A DNA stretch of 64,000 bases from Anaerolineales bacterium UBA2395 (GCA_002343775.1 DDSH01000030.1:72448-136447); one strand, 5' to 3'; positions 33,972 to 43,317 are shown, counted from the stretch's first letter. Program-made: numbers and translations. The notes: generated from the sequence alone by a model not told the origin.

Positions 33972-35792
33972 CTACATCACATCCGGCGCTTGAATATCCA
34001 ACAACCTGAGCGAATTTGCCACCACCTGCTTCGCCGCCGCCACCAACCGCAGACGGGCATTCTTCACCTTTTCATCTTCCGATTGCAACACCGGCACGGC
34101 ATGATAGAACGAGTGGAAGGCATTTGCCAGATCATAGGCATACATCGCCATCACCAGCGGACGATATTCCTCTGCCGCCTGCTGCACCTTCTGCGGAAAC
34201 TGCGACATCTGCTCGATGAGTTCGATTTCCTGCTTCGTCAATTCGTAATCGAAGGTCGAAGGTCGAAGGTCTGACTTTTGACTTTCGACTTGTGACTTCC
34301 GAAGGATCGAGTTTGCCCGCACATGCGCATTTTGAATATACGGACCCGTGCGCCCATCGAACGAAAGCGCCTCTTCGATGTTGAAGACAATATCCTTGTT
34401 GTTATCCACCGAAAGCATGGAATAGACCAACGCGCCCAAGCCGATCTGAGAGGCGATCTTCTCGCGTTCTTCCGCTGCGATCTCCACGCTCTTTTCCGCG
34501 TTGACCGAAAGCACGCGCTTCACCGCTTCATCGAATACTTCCTTGAACAACACCACGCGTCCCTTGCGGGAAGACATGGCGCCTTCGGGCAGGCTCACGA
34601 AGCCATAGCCGAGGTGATAGCACTTTTCCGCTTGAGGGAAGCCCCACAATTTAAGGATGGCAAACGCCTGCTGTAAATGTAATGACTGGCGTACATCCAC
34701 GACATAGATCGAGCGATTGACATGGTATTGCTCGAACTTCACCTTCGCCAACGCCAGGTCTTTCGTGAGGTAGAGCGTTGTGCCATCACGCCGCAAAATG
34801 ACGTTTGTGCGGTATTTTTCCTTGGTCAGCCCAAGTTTCTCATCGATCTTCACGATCACTGCACCGCCGGTTGGGCGTTCGTCATCCGCAATATTTCGGG
34901 CAATCAACTCTTCGACGATGGCTTTCGAGGGTTCATCCACTTCAGACTCATAGAACCACACATCCATCTTAACATCGAGCATGTGCAGCACTTCGCGCAG
35001 TTCTTCCAAACTCCATTCGCGGGTCACGCGCCAGAGTTCGCGCACGTACTCATCGCCCGAATCCCACTTGCGGTACATCTCGCGCCGTTCGGCTTCGTAC
35101 GTTTCGCGCTGGGCGGTCTGTTCGGGCGTTTCGTCCTCTTTCTTTTCCAACAACTGATTGGCTTCCACGTACAACTTCAACAGCCACTGTCCGCGCTCAT
35201 GCACGCCAGCCGGTTCCTGCCCTTTGTAGAATTTGTCATAGATCCACATCACGGTAATGACGCCGAGACCGAGATCACCGGGGTACGAAGCACGGATTGT
35301 TTTATATCCAGCGAATTCGACCAGTCTCGCCAGCACTTCACCGAGGATGGTATTGCGCGCATGCCCGATATGGAACGAGTGGTGCGTATTCGGCTGGGCA
35401 TATTCGACCATGACCGTCTCCGCTTTGGGAGCGCCGCGCCCGAATTCCACGCCGCCCGCCAGCACTTCTTCCACTACGCGATGGGCATATTCAGAGGTCT
35501 TGAAATAAACATTGAGATAGCCTTTCACCGCTTCGATGTGACTGATTCCTGCCACGCTTCCGATCTGACCTTTGACCTGTTCGGCGATTTCCTGAGCCTT
35601 TTGCGGCACTGGAAGTTTGTTCCCCTTGCCGAGTTTGGCTTCGTTGGCAGCCGTCTGGAAGAAGGATGTGGCAAAACCCCATTCACCCGAGAAGGGGATG
35701 GGCTGCCACTTCAACTCCGCCAGCGCGATGTCGTTGCCCTTGCAATATTCTTTGATCTTGTCTTCGATGAGTTGTTGTTCTTTTTGAAACAT
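33972..35792 (-). CDS. argS: Arginyl-tRNA synthetase
   Basis: Predicted 606 residues. The HIGH-type motif HIGHARN is preceded by EYAQPNTHHSF; the KMSKS counterpart is the degenerate MSSRKG. N-terminal additional domain and C-terminal DALR anticodon-binding domain (SFYHAVPVLQSEDEKVKNARLRL) are present. Unusually, just before the DALR helices the protein contains about 18 residues (SQVESQKSDLRPSTFDY) encoded by a palindromic repeat otherwise found between genes. The frame stays open, so the enzyme is presumably functional with a surface loop. The start follows AGAGGATCG. Confidence 0.96.
   Translation of the reverse strand: MFQKEQQLIEDKIKEYCKGNDIALAELKWQPIPFSGEWGFATSFFQTAANEAKLGKGNKLPVPQKAQEIAEQVKGQIGSVAGISHIEAVKGYLNVYFKTSEYAHRVVEEVLAGGVEFGRGAPKAETVMVEYAQPNTHHSFHIGHARNTILGEVLARLVEFAGYKTIRASYPGDLGLGVITVMWIYDKFYKGQEPAGVHERGQWLLKLYVEANQLLEKKEDETPEQTAQRETYEAERREMYRKWDSGDEYVRELWRVTREWSLEELREVLHMLDVKMDVWFYESEVDEPSKAIVEELIARNIADDERPTGGAVIVKIDEKLGLTKEKYRTNVILRRDGTTLYLTKDLALAKVKFEQYHVNRSIYVVDVRQSLHLQQAFAILKLWGFPQAEKCYHLGYGFVSLPEGAMSSRKGRVVLFKEVFDEAVKRVLSVNAEKSVEIAAEEREKIASQIGLGALVYSMLSVDNNKDIVFNIEEALSFDGRTGPYIQNAHVRANSILRKSQVESQKSDLRPSTFDYELTKQEIELIEQMSQFPQKVQQAAEEYRPLVMAMYAYDLANAFHSFYHAVPVLQSEDEKVKNARLRLVAAAKQVVANSLRLLDIQAPDVM
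34249..34300. repeat. Palindromic GAAGGTC repeat inside argS
   Basis: GAAGGTCGAAGGTCGAAGGTC (34251-34271), three 7-base units, is opposed by GACTTTTGACTTTCGACTTGTGACTTC (34273-34299). The same unit forms the intergenic hairpins at 24.4 and 37.8 kb. It is read in frame through argS. Confidence 0.85.
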
Positions 35793-35816
35793 GGGTGTAG
35801 CGATCCTCTGGATATT

Positions 35817-36383
35817 TCAATCGATTATAACTTTTAATTTTCTGAAAGCAGCGGGTCGAGATTTTAGTCGCACAATGACTTGTTCAGCACAATCTTCAAC
35901 TGTTAGTTTGGAGGTATCCAATTCGAGGTCGTACCTTGTGTATTTGTGAATGACCTCATATTGCAATCTTGCTTGTCCGAGCGTACGATCTTGACGCTCT
36001 TTCTCACGCTGCTCCAATACATTTAGTGGACAAGTCAAGCCGATGAGGTAGGCATTCGTCCCGGCGAACAATTCGGCGCATTCGTCCACCCAGGCTTTTT
36101 CCACGAATACATGGTCGGCGAGGATGTTGTTTCCACGCGAAGCGGCTGCGGCGATGGCGTGGTGCATGCCAGAGAAAAGAGTCAAACCCACCGGTCCAGG
36201 CTGATGCGCTTTTCCGAGGACATCATCCCAAAGCGGACGATCAAGGTATCGCTTGGGCAGCATCCAGATGAACTTGTCGATGCCCATATCCAGATACGGC
36301 TCGTGCAATCGCGTTTGCAAGGCTTTGAGCAGGGAGGTCTTGCCGGATGAAGAAGTTCCGTTGAGGAAGATAATAGTGGACAT
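35817..36383 (-). CDS. Chloramphenicol phosphotransferase-like kinase
   Basis: Predicted 188 residues. P-loop IIFLNGTSSSGKTSLLKAL near the N-terminus; LDMGIDKFIWMLP, ILADHVFVEKAWVDEC and the C-terminal VIHKYTRYDLELDTSKLTVEDCAEQV match the chloramphenicol phosphotransferase (CPT) family. The family O-phosphorylates chloramphenicol or unknown small molecules; resistance has not been shown for such homologues. ATG at 36383 is chosen because the motif begins MSTIIFLNG. It lies between argS and rpsT on the same strand, after the rpsT terminator. Confidence 0.82.
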   Translation of the reverse strand: MSTIIFLNGTSSSGKTSLLKALQTRLHEPYLDMGIDKFIWMLPKRYLDRPLWDDVLGKAHQPGPVGLTLFSGMHHAIAAAASRGNNILADHVFVEKAWVDECAELFAGTNAYLIGLTCPLNVLEQREKERQDRTLGQARLQYEVIHKYTRYDLELDTSKLTVEDCAEQVIVRLKSRPAAFRKLKVIID

Positions 36384-36403
36384 ATACTGCCCGTGTGGGT
36401 ATA

Positions 36404-36430
36404 ACAAAAACGGGAGTCTTGCGACTCCCG
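36404..36430 (-). terminator. rpsT terminator
   Basis: On the minus strand CGGGAGTC pairs with GACTCCCG around a GCAA loop, followed by TTTTTGTT. Confidence 0.92.
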
Positions 36431-36450
36431 CTCTGCTTGAAAGAGAAATT

Positions 36451-36723
36451 TTATTCGCTCTTTGTGGTCAAGGCTGCAAGGCGCTTCATCAAGCGGCTCT
36501 TGCGACGCGCAACATTATTCTTATGAATAATGCCTTTTTCGGCAGCCTTGTCCAGTGCGCTGATGGCGGTCATGACCGCTTCTTTGGTTTCAGGCGTGCT
36601 GGTGGCAAGGGCTTTGCGCGCAGCGTTATCGGCAGTGCGGGCGGCGCCACGGATGGTGCGGTTACGCAGGCGGCGCTTCTCGTTCTGACGATTGCGTTTG
36701 ATCTGGGATTGAATGTTAGCCAA
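36451..36723 (-). CDS. rpsT: 30S ribosomal protein S20
   Basis: Predicted 90 residues, highly basic. MANIQSQIKRNRQNEKRRLRN is the typical N-terminus and AAEKGIIHKNNVARRKSRLMKRL the typical C-terminus of S20, which binds 16S rRNA during 30S assembly. The ribosome site GGAGGACGACC is strong. Monocistronic with its own terminator. Confidence 0.97.
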   Translation of the reverse strand: MANIQSQIKRNRQNEKRRLRNRTIRGAARTADNAARKALATSTPETKEAVMTAISALDKAAEKGIIHKNNVARRKSRLMKRLAALTTKSE

Positions 36724-36832
36724 GGTCGTCCTCCAAAAATTCTTACTTTCTTATAACGGCTGGTTATTTTACATGATGGGGTGGGATTTGTCCAGCAAAT
36801 TCCAGCAAAAACCGAAGGCAAATTTATGAGAT

Positions 36833-36878
36833 CGCGGTCGCAAATTGCTTTTTTAAGAAGGGGCAATTTGCGACCGCG
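36833..36878. repeat. Perfect 16-bp inverted repeat with 14-base loop
   Basis: CGCGGTCGCAAATTGC (36833-36848) pairs without mismatch with GCAATTTGCGACCGCG (36863-36878). It has no T-run after either arm. It lies between the LysM gene and rpsT; the remaining bases of this 178-base gap hold the rpsT leader. Confidence 0.85.
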
Positions 36879-36901
36879 CATGGGGTTTGAGGTTTTTAGG
36901 G

Positions 36902-37702
36902 TTATGGGGTGCTGGTTGCCGTGGGTGCCGCGTTGATGGGTGTCAGCGTGGCGGTTGGTAGGAAGGTGCCTGGTCCCGGGGTGATGGGCGTGCTGGTGGG
37001 CGGACGCGTGGGCGTGGGCGTTACCATGTTGACGGGGATGCGCAACAGCTGCCCGACAAAAAGTTCGTTGGGATTGGTGATCTCGTTCTCTTCGATGATG
37101 TCGTCGATGGTGCTGTTGAAGCGGTCGGCGATGCTGCCGAGCGAGTCGCCAGCCTGAACGGTGTATTCGACGATTGTGCCGCGCGGCAAATCAGGCGGGA
37201 TGGGGGTGGCGGTGGGGAGTAGCATGCCGGGGTTGGGCAGCAAAATGACCTGCCCAGGGATGACAACCTGTGTCGCTGGGTCGATGCCAACACCTGTATC
37301 CGGGTTGTAAGGGTTCAGTAAAAGGATCAATGCCACGCCGTCGTCGCCGAGGTTGAAGCGTTCGACAAGCAGGGCGAGATAGTCGCCGTCTTGAATTGTG
37401 TAGGTGAACGGAGCAGAAAAGGTTGGCGTGAACGTAATGGTGGGGGTGGGCGTCTCCGTAAACGTTGGTGTGGGGGTGCTGGTGCTTGTGGCTGTGTTGG
37501 TGACCGTGGGGGTGGGGGTTTCGGTGGCAATGAGCGTGTTCAATGGTTTGCCGGGCAGCAGCATCCAGTAGATGAGCAATCCCAGCCCGCCCACTACAAG
37601 AATGCCTGCGAGGATGACAATAACGTTGGGTCCGCTTCTGCGGCGTTTGCGGAACGAGCCCAGTGACCCGGGAGGTGTTGATAACGGAGGTGTGTTAGAC
37701 AT
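36902..37702 (-). CDS. Membrane-anchored LysM protein with Thr-Pro linker
   Basis: Predicted 266 residues: short cytoplasmic tail, membrane helix (about 26-48), Thr/Pro-rich linker, a weak LysM-like repeat (FTYTIQDGDYLALLVERFNL...LNPYNPD), a clear LysM domain (VEYTVQAGDSLGSIADRFNSTIDDIIEEN...LRIPVN) and a second Thr/Pro-rich tail. LysM domains bind peptidoglycan or glycans, so it is likely a cell-envelope protein. No catalytic domain is attached. The start at 37702 follows AAAGGATTC. Single gene, antisense-free. Confidence 0.88.
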   Translation of the reverse strand: MSNTPPLSTPPGSLGSFRKRRRSGPNVIVILAGILVVGGLGLLIYWMLLPGKPLNTLIATETPTPTVTNTATSTSTPTPTFTETPTPTITFTPTFSAPFTYTIQDGDYLALLVERFNLGDDGVALILLLNPYNPDTGVGIDPATQVVIPGQVILLPNPGMLLPTATPIPPDLPRGTIVEYTVQAGDSLGSIADRFNSTIDDIIEENEITNPNELFVGQLLRIPVNMVTPTPTRPPTSTPITPGPGTFLPTATLTPINAAPTATSTP

Positions 37703-37796
37703 TGAATCCTTTCCTTTTTGCGATACCCTTTTCTCGATCATTTTCCAGCCGAAGGGAATGCAAAATAATTCTACCTGAAAAACGTTTCATGCGTTA

Positions 37797-37842
37797 AAAG
37801 TCAAAGGTCGAAAGTCTGGGAAGAGATTGACTTTCGACCTTT
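37797..37842. repeat. GTCGAAAGTC palindrome downstream of uvrA
   Basis: AAAGGTCGAAAGTC (37803-37816) pairs perfectly with GACTTTCGACCTTT (37829-37842). It sits 7 bases after the uvrA stop (minus strand) and may act as its transcript end. Confidence 0.8.
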
Positions 37843-37848
37843 GCGATT

Positions 37849-40722
37849 CTATTTCATGTGTTCTTTCAGGTATTTCCCTGTGTACGATCCCTTGATCTTC
37901 ATCACCTGTTCCGGCGTGCCCTCTGCGATCAGCTCGCCGCCGCGGTCGCCGCCTTCGGGACCCAGGTCAATTAACCAGTCGGCAACTTTAATGATGTCGA
38001 GGTTGTGTTCGATGATAAGTACCGAGTTGCCGGTATCTACAAGTCTTTGCATCACTTCGATCAATTTGTGGACATCCGCTGCGTGTAGCCCAACTGAGGG
38101 CTCATCCAAAACATACAGCGTGCGCCCTGTAGCGCGACGTGAAAGTTCCTTCGAGAGTTTCACGCGTTGTGCTTCACCACCGGAGAGCGTCGTCGCAGGC
38201 TGACCGACACGCACATAACCCAAGCCGACCTCCTGCAACAGTTTCAATTTATTCTGCATCTGCGGATAGTTCTGGAATTCTTCGAGCGCGTGGTCTACGG
38301 TCATGTCCAACACATCGGCAATCGAATATTTGTCGCGGAACATCACTTGCAAGGTTTCGCGGTTGAAACGTTTGCCATGACAGACATCGCAAGGCACGTA
38401 CACATCTGGCAGGAACTGCATTTCAATTCTCAACTCGCCCTGTCCCTGACAGGCTTCGCAACGTCCGCCATGCACGTTGAATGAGAAACGTCCCGGCTTA
38501 TAACCGCGCACTTTTGATTCTGGTAGTTCGGCAAATAGTTTACGAATTTCATCGAACAAGCCCGTGTACGTGCCCGGGTTCGAGCGCGGAGTACGCCCAA
38601 TAGGCGACTGGTCGATGTTGATGATCTTATCGAGATACTCAATGCCTTCAATCGTCTCATGTTCGCCAGCTTGCGTCCGCGCGCCCATCAATTGCGCGGC
38701 AAGTTCGTTGTACAGAATGTCGCTCATCAACGTGGACTTGCCCGAACCGGAGACGCCCGTGATGCAGACCAGCCTTCCCAGCGGGATGGAGACGTCGATT
38801 CCCTTGAGATTGTTTGCTGTCGCATTGACGATCTTCAGTATTTTGCCATTTCCGTTGCGCCGCTTTTTCGGGACCTCGACCTGTTTCCTGCCCGAGAGAT
38901 ATTGTCCAGTCAGTGACTTTGGGTGCGCCAAAATCTGCTTGGGCGTGCCTTCTGCAATGACCTGTCCGCCATGCTCACCCGCGGCGGGACCAAGGTCAAT
39001 CACCCAGTCCGATTCGCGGATGGTTTCATCATCATGCTCAACGACCAGAACCGTGTTGCCCAAGTCGCGCAGACCTTTGAGTGTTTCCAGTAATCTTGAG
39101 TTATCACGCGGATGTAAACCAATAGAAGGTTCATCCAAGACGTAGAGCACGCCGACGAGACGCGACCCAACCTGTGTTGCCAGACGGATGCGTTGGGCTT
39201 CTCCGCCAGAGAGGGTCACAGCCGAACGGTTGAGGGTCAAATAATCCAAGCCAACGTTGACGAGGAAGTTCAAGCGTTCGTGAATTTCGCGAATGACGCG
39301 CTCGGCAATCGTCTTCTGTTTGTTGGTGAGCGGTGAGCCTTTGCCCGAGATTTTCTTGACCCATTCGAGAGTTTGCAACACGGGCCACGAGTTGGCTTGG
39401 ACGATGTTGACATCGTCGACGGTCACCGCGAGAGCCGCCGGGTTGAGACGTTTTCCTCCGCAACTTGGGCATGGGCGGTCAGACATGTATTCCGAAATTT
39501 TTTCACGGATGTATTCTGAGTTGGTCTCTTTGTAACGGCGTTCAAGATTGGTGATGACACCTTCAAATGCGCGGCTGAACTTGACTTCGAATCCGCTCGA
39601 GTTGGTGTACTTCATCGGCAGTTGTTTATCGCCAGTGCCATACAGAACGACCTTTTTCTGTTCATCGGTTAAATCTCTAAATGGCGCGTCGAGGTCGATC
39701 TTGTAATGCTTGGCGGCGGTGACGAGCGTGCTCCAGTAATAGCCGCCTTCTTCACGCGGACCCCACTCCATGCTGGCGATCGCTCCATCGTTCAGAGCCA
39801 GGCTATCGTCCGGGATGATGCGGGCAGGGTCGATCTCCAACTTTGAACCAAGTCCCTGACAATCCGGGCAGGCGCCTTGGGGTGTGTTAAAGGAAAAGGT
39901 ACGCGGTTCAATTTCGGGCACGGTCGAGCCGTGTTCGGGGCAGGCGAGATGTTCCGAGTAGGCGATGTCTTCTTTTTTATCGACAAGGTTGACGGTGATG
40001 TATCCCTCGCCGAATTTGAGCGCAGTTTCGATCGAGTCGGTCAGGCGGGTGAGGGCGGCTTTCTTGTCTTCCTTCGAGCCTTCTTGCGAAATGACAAGAC
40101 GATCTACCACGGCTTCGATGGTGTGCTGCTTGTAGCGGTCGAGTTCGATTTCATCGTCGAGCGAGTGAACGGTTCCATCCACGCGGGCGCGAGTGAAGCC
40201 AGCCTTGCGAATTTCTTCAAAGACGGCTTGATAGGTGCCTTTGCGTCCACGCACCAGCGGGGCGAGGATGAGGATGCGCGTGCCTTCGGGCAGGTTGTGA
40301 ACCTTGTCCACGATCTCTTGCGCCGACTGTTTGCTGACCTCACGTCCGCAGACGGGGCAGTGTGGAATGCCCGCGCGCGCGAACAAGAGACGCATGTAAT
40401 CGTAGATCTCGGTCACGGTGCCGACGGTGGAACGCGGATTGTGGCTGGTGGATTTCTGGTCGATGGAAACGGCGGGGGAGAGCCCTTCGATGTAGTCCAC
40501 GTCGGGCTTGTCCATTTGACCGATGAACTGGCGCGCATACGCTGAAAGCGATTCAACGTACCGCCTCTGACCTTCGGCGAAGATGGTATCAAACGCCAGC
40601 GACGATTTACCCGACCCCGAAAGCCCGGTGATGACGACGAACTTATCGCGTGGAATTTCCACGGTGATATTTTTCAAATTGTGGACGCGCGCGCCTACCA
40701 CACGAATTTTGTTGGATGACAT
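37849..40722 (-). CDS. uvrA: Excinuclease ABC subunit A
   Basis: Predicted 957 residues, full length. N-terminal VVITGLSGSGKSSLAFDTIFAEGQRRYVES and C-terminal half VCITGVSGSGKSTLMSDILY are the two Walker A motifs; LSGGEAQRIRLATQ and LSGGEAQRVKLSKEL are the two signatures. Zinc-finger Cys pairs appear in CPDCQGLGSK..., CPSCGGKRL and CEACQGQGE. It recognises DNA damage with UvrB in nucleotide-excision repair. It is transcribed alone, divergently from the LuxR-type regulator. Confidence 0.97.
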   Translation of the reverse strand: MSSNKIRVVGARVHNLKNITVEIPRDKFVVITGLSGSGKSSLAFDTIFAEGQRRYVESLSAYARQFIGQMDKPDVDYIEGLSPAVSIDQKSTSHNPRSTVGTVTEIYDYMRLLFARAGIPHCPVCGREVSKQSAQEIVDKVHNLPEGTRILILAPLVRGRKGTYQAVFEEIRKAGFTRARVDGTVHSLDDEIELDRYKQHTIEAVVDRLVISQEGSKEDKKAALTRLTDSIETALKFGEGYITVNLVDKKEDIAYSEHLACPEHGSTVPEIEPRTFSFNTPQGACPDCQGLGSKLEIDPARIIPDDSLALNDGAIASMEWGPREEGGYYWSTLVTAAKHYKIDLDAPFRDLTDEQKKVVLYGTGDKQLPMKYTNSSGFEVKFSRAFEGVITNLERRYKETNSEYIREKISEYMSDRPCPSCGGKRLNPAALAVTVDDVNIVQANSWPVLQTLEWVKKISGKGSPLTNKQKTIAERVIREIHERLNFLVNVGLDYLTLNRSAVTLSGGEAQRIRLATQVGSRLVGVLYVLDEPSIGLHPRDNSRLLETLKGLRDLGNTVLVVEHDDETIRESDWVIDLGPAAGEHGGQVIAEGTPKQILAHPKSLTGQYLSGRKQVEVPKKRRNGNGKILKIVNATANNLKGIDVSIPLGRLVCITGVSGSGKSTLMSDILYNELAAQLMGARTQAGEHETIEGIEYLDKIINIDQSPIGRTPRSNPGTYTGLFDEIRKLFAELPESKVRGYKPGRFSFNVHGGRCEACQGQGELRIEMQFLPDVYVPCDVCHGKRFNRETLQVMFRDKYSIADVLDMTVDHALEEFQNYPQMQNKLKLLQEVGLGYVRVGQPATTLSGGEAQRVKLSKELSRRATGRTLYVLDEPSVGLHAADVHKLIEVMQRLVDTGNSVLIIEHNLDIIKVADWLIDLGPEGGDRGGELIAEGTPEQVMKIKGSYTGKYLKEHMK

Positions 40723-40836
40723 GGATTAACCTTTGTTGAAGAAATGGAAACCTTTTCAATTATAGTACAAGTGTTCTGTTTATGGAATAACCTTTCAGTT
40801 GGCAAACAATCTTTTATTATACCCAATCGATTGTTT

Positions 40837-40842
40837 TATAAT
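40837..40842 (+). promoter_or_regulatory. -10 element directly before the LuxR-type gene
   Basis: TATAAT with 6 bases (TTTTCC) to the ATG at 40849; a TATTAT lies further upstream. No ribosome site is visible. Suggests a leaderless mRNA. Confidence 0.55.
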
Positions 40843-40848
40843 TTTTCC

Positions 40849-43317
40849 ATGGGCAGTCCTCGTAGCCAGGTTGGAGTTTATGTTCCCGCAAATGTACCCG
40901 CCTTGCGTGGCGTGGTCATTGGACGGGAAAGGGAACTGCAAGCCTTGCAGCAGGTAATGTGCGATGATGCCACCCGTCTCCTCACAATCACCGGCTTTGG
41001 CGGTGCAGGCAAAACCACCCTCGCCGTGCGCCTCGCCCAGACCCTTGCAGGCGTATTCAAGGACGGCGTGTATTTCATCAACCTGGCGGCGCTCACCAAA
41101 AGCGAGGCAATCCCGCTCGAGATCGCGCACGCGCTCAAAATTCCCTACGAAGCGGGCCGCAGTCTGCTGGAGGGCTTCAAAGAGGTACTTGTTCGCCGCC
41201 AACCGCTGATCATCCTTGATAATTTCGAACACCTCATGAGTGGAGCGGGTTTTGTTGCCGACCTGCTCGATGGTCTGCCGCAACTCAAGATCGTCGTCAC
41301 CAGCCGCGATCCATTGCACCTGCGCGCCGAACAGGTATATCCGCTACCGCCGTTGGGTACGGAAAAGGCAGTCGAACTTTTCATCCAGCGTGCCCGGTCT
41401 GTCAAACCAGATTTTCAACCTTCCGAAGAGGATGCCCGCGCCATTGCCGAACTCTGCCAGCGACTCGGCGGACTTCCGCTGGCGGTGGAACTCGCCGCCT
41501 TGCGCGTCAAACTCTTCAGCCCGCAGGTGATGCTTGCCCGCCTCCAACCGGACCTCGAGCCTGCCTCCCGTTTCCTAAACCTATTCTCCGCCTCGGCCAA
41601 AGACCTGCCCGAACGTCAGCAGTCCCTCCGAAAAACCATAGCCTGGAGTTACGGCTTGCTCACCGCCGAAGAGCAGCGCGCCCTGCGTTTCGCCTCGGTC
41701 TTCCCCGGCAGTTTTGGCATCCTGACCCTTGCCAGCCTGATCGGCACGGACGAGTATCGCGCCATCGAGTTAAGCGACTCGCTTGCAGACAAACACCTCA
41801 TTCAAAAAACATCCGCCGATGACGAAGATCCCCGCTTCACCATCCTCGAAGCCATTCGCGAATTTGCATGGGACGAAATCCGCGCCCAGGGTGAATTGAA
41901 TGGGATCAAACAACGTTACATGACCTTATATCTCGATCTGGCAAAAACCGCTGAGATGCACCTGCGCGGCGCAGAGCAGACGGCATGGCTAGATGTCGTC
42001 GAAATGGAATATCCCAACCTGATGCTGGCAATGGAGATCGGCGGCGCCGCAGCCGTCGATTCCCAACTCTGGCTGGACGGGTTGTGGATTTTTTCCCATC
42101 TCGAACAATACTGGATGACCCGCGCACTCTACAACGACTTGATTCCTCTCTCCAATCGCGCGCTTGCCTTGATCGAACAAAGCGTTCTTCCTGACCAGCA
42201 AACGCTCGCCTTGAAAGCGAACCTGCTCAGCATGGCGGGCACTTGCGCCTGGCTCTCTGCCGATTTTCACCAAGCCCTTGCGTTCCATGAGTCCAGCCTG
42301 GCGTTGTACCGCAAACTTGGCGATGAAAGCCGCATTGCCTTTGCGCTTAACAACAAGGCGGTTAATTTGGCCGAAACCGGAAACTATGAAGATGCGCTGA
42401 ATAGTTATCAGGAAAGCCTGGCTATCTATAAAAAACTGGAGGATTACTGGGGGCAGACCCGTTTGCATTGGAATCTGAGCAATCATCATATTTTTGTGTT
42501 AAAGAATTTGCCGGAGGCGGTCTTTCACAGTCAGAAGGGGCTGTACCATGCCGAAGCAAGCAAGGATGCCTACATGATCTCCGCTGGCAACCTGGGCATG
42601 GGCGAGATTTTTATGCTCCAGGGCGATCTCGGCAAGGCGCGGGCGCATTATGAGGCGGCGGTGCATGCGGCGCGCAAGCATCGCTTTCAACAAATGCTGA
42701 CAAACGCGCTGATCGGTCTGACATCGCTTGCGCTTCTGCGCGGCGACACGTTGTCGGCTTCCGAGTCCATTCGGGAGGGGCTGCCTTTATCTTTCGAACA
42801 GGTGGACCGCGTGATGATGGGGGGATTTGTTCGATTGAGCGCGTGGCTCGCATCCCTGCAAAACCAGCCGATGCACATGGCATTTCTGTTGGGGATGAAT
42901 GAAGCCACCTGGAGAGGATTACGCGCCCTTGATACCGTTCCCAATATGTGGAACGGCATGGATGCGGCGGTACAGTCTGCCCGCGCCGAATTGGGGGAGG
43001 CGGTTTTTACCCGCGAATACGCGCGTGGACAGTCCTTGCCGTTGGAGGAAGCCGTTACTTTCGTGCTGACATCCTGCCTGTCGCTGTCATTGGCGCATCC
43101 TCTAGAAACGCCATTCTCATCACTTACCGAACGCGAAGCCGAAACCCTGCTCCTGTTGGCACAGGGCAAAACCAACCAGCAAATTTCACAAGAATTATTT
43201 ATTACCCTGAAAACCGTCGAAAAACACGTCGCCAATATTCTGCGAAAACTTGGGGTAAAAAATCGCACCGAAGCCGCGGCATGGGCGTTGGAGAAGGGGC
43301 TTTCAAGTAAACAATAA
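40849..43317 (+). CDS. LuxR-type regulator with NB-ARC/STAND ATPase and TPR
   Basis: Predicted 822 residues. STAND-type ATPase: Walker A GFGGAGKTT at about 49-57, Walker B PLIILDNFEHL, sensor VVTSRDPLHL, GLPLAVELAA. TPR-like helices occupy about 360-740. The C-terminus is a LuxR helix-turn-helix: LTEREAETLLLLAQGKTNQQISQELFITLKTVEKHVANIL. These regulators activate transcription after ligand binding to the sensor part. The start at 40849 is preferred over an upstream in-frame ATG at 40744. Targets are unknown; uvrA is divergent. Its stop codon lies inside a 42-base perfect palindrome. Confidence 0.9.
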   Translation: MGSPRSQVGVYVPANVPALRGVVIGRERELQALQQVMCDDATRLLTITGFGGAGKTTLAVRLAQTLAGVFKDGVYFINLAALTKSEAIPLEIAHALKIPYEAGRSLLEGFKEVLVRRQPLIILDNFEHLMSGAGFVADLLDGLPQLKIVVTSRDPLHLRAEQVYPLPPLGTEKAVELFIQRARSVKPDFQPSEEDARAIAELCQRLGGLPLAVELAALRVKLFSPQVMLARLQPDLEPASRFLNLFSASAKDLPERQQSLRKTIAWSYGLLTAEEQRALRFASVFPGSFGILTLASLIGTDEYRAIELSDSLADKHLIQKTSADDEDPRFTILEAIREFAWDEIRAQGELNGIKQRYMTLYLDLAKTAEMHLRGAEQTAWLDVVEMEYPNLMLAMEIGGAAAVDSQLWLDGLWIFSHLEQYWMTRALYNDLIPLSNRALALIEQSVLPDQQTLALKANLLSMAGTCAWLSADFHQALAFHESSLALYRKLGDESRIAFALNNKAVNLAETGNYEDALNSYQESLAIYKKLEDYWGQTRLHWNLSNHHIFVLKNLPEAVFHSQKGLYHAEASKDAYMISAGNLGMGEIFMLQGDLGKARAHYEAAVHAARKHRFQQMLTNALIGLTSLALLRGDTLSASESIREGLPLSFEQVDRVMMGGFVRLSAWLASLQNQPMHMAFLLGMNEATWRGLRALDTVPNMWNGMDAAVQSARAELGEAVFTREYARGQSLPLEEAVTFVLTSCLSLSLAHPLETPFSSLTEREAETLLLLAQGKTNQQISQELFITLKTVEKHVANILRKLGVKNRTEAAAWALEKGLSSKQ

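Noticed and set aside
34722..35837. 371-codon plus-strand frame opposite argS
   Set aside because: It mirrors argS; the argS frame carries HIGH and KMSKS-like motifs.
35817..36383. Chloramphenicol resistance gene
   Set aside because: Family resemblance only; nothing in the context supports a resistance role.
36902..37702. Thr-Pro repeat DNA in the LysM gene as a tandem-repeat array
   Set aside because: It is a degenerate codon-level low-complexity linker, not a regular DNA repeat.
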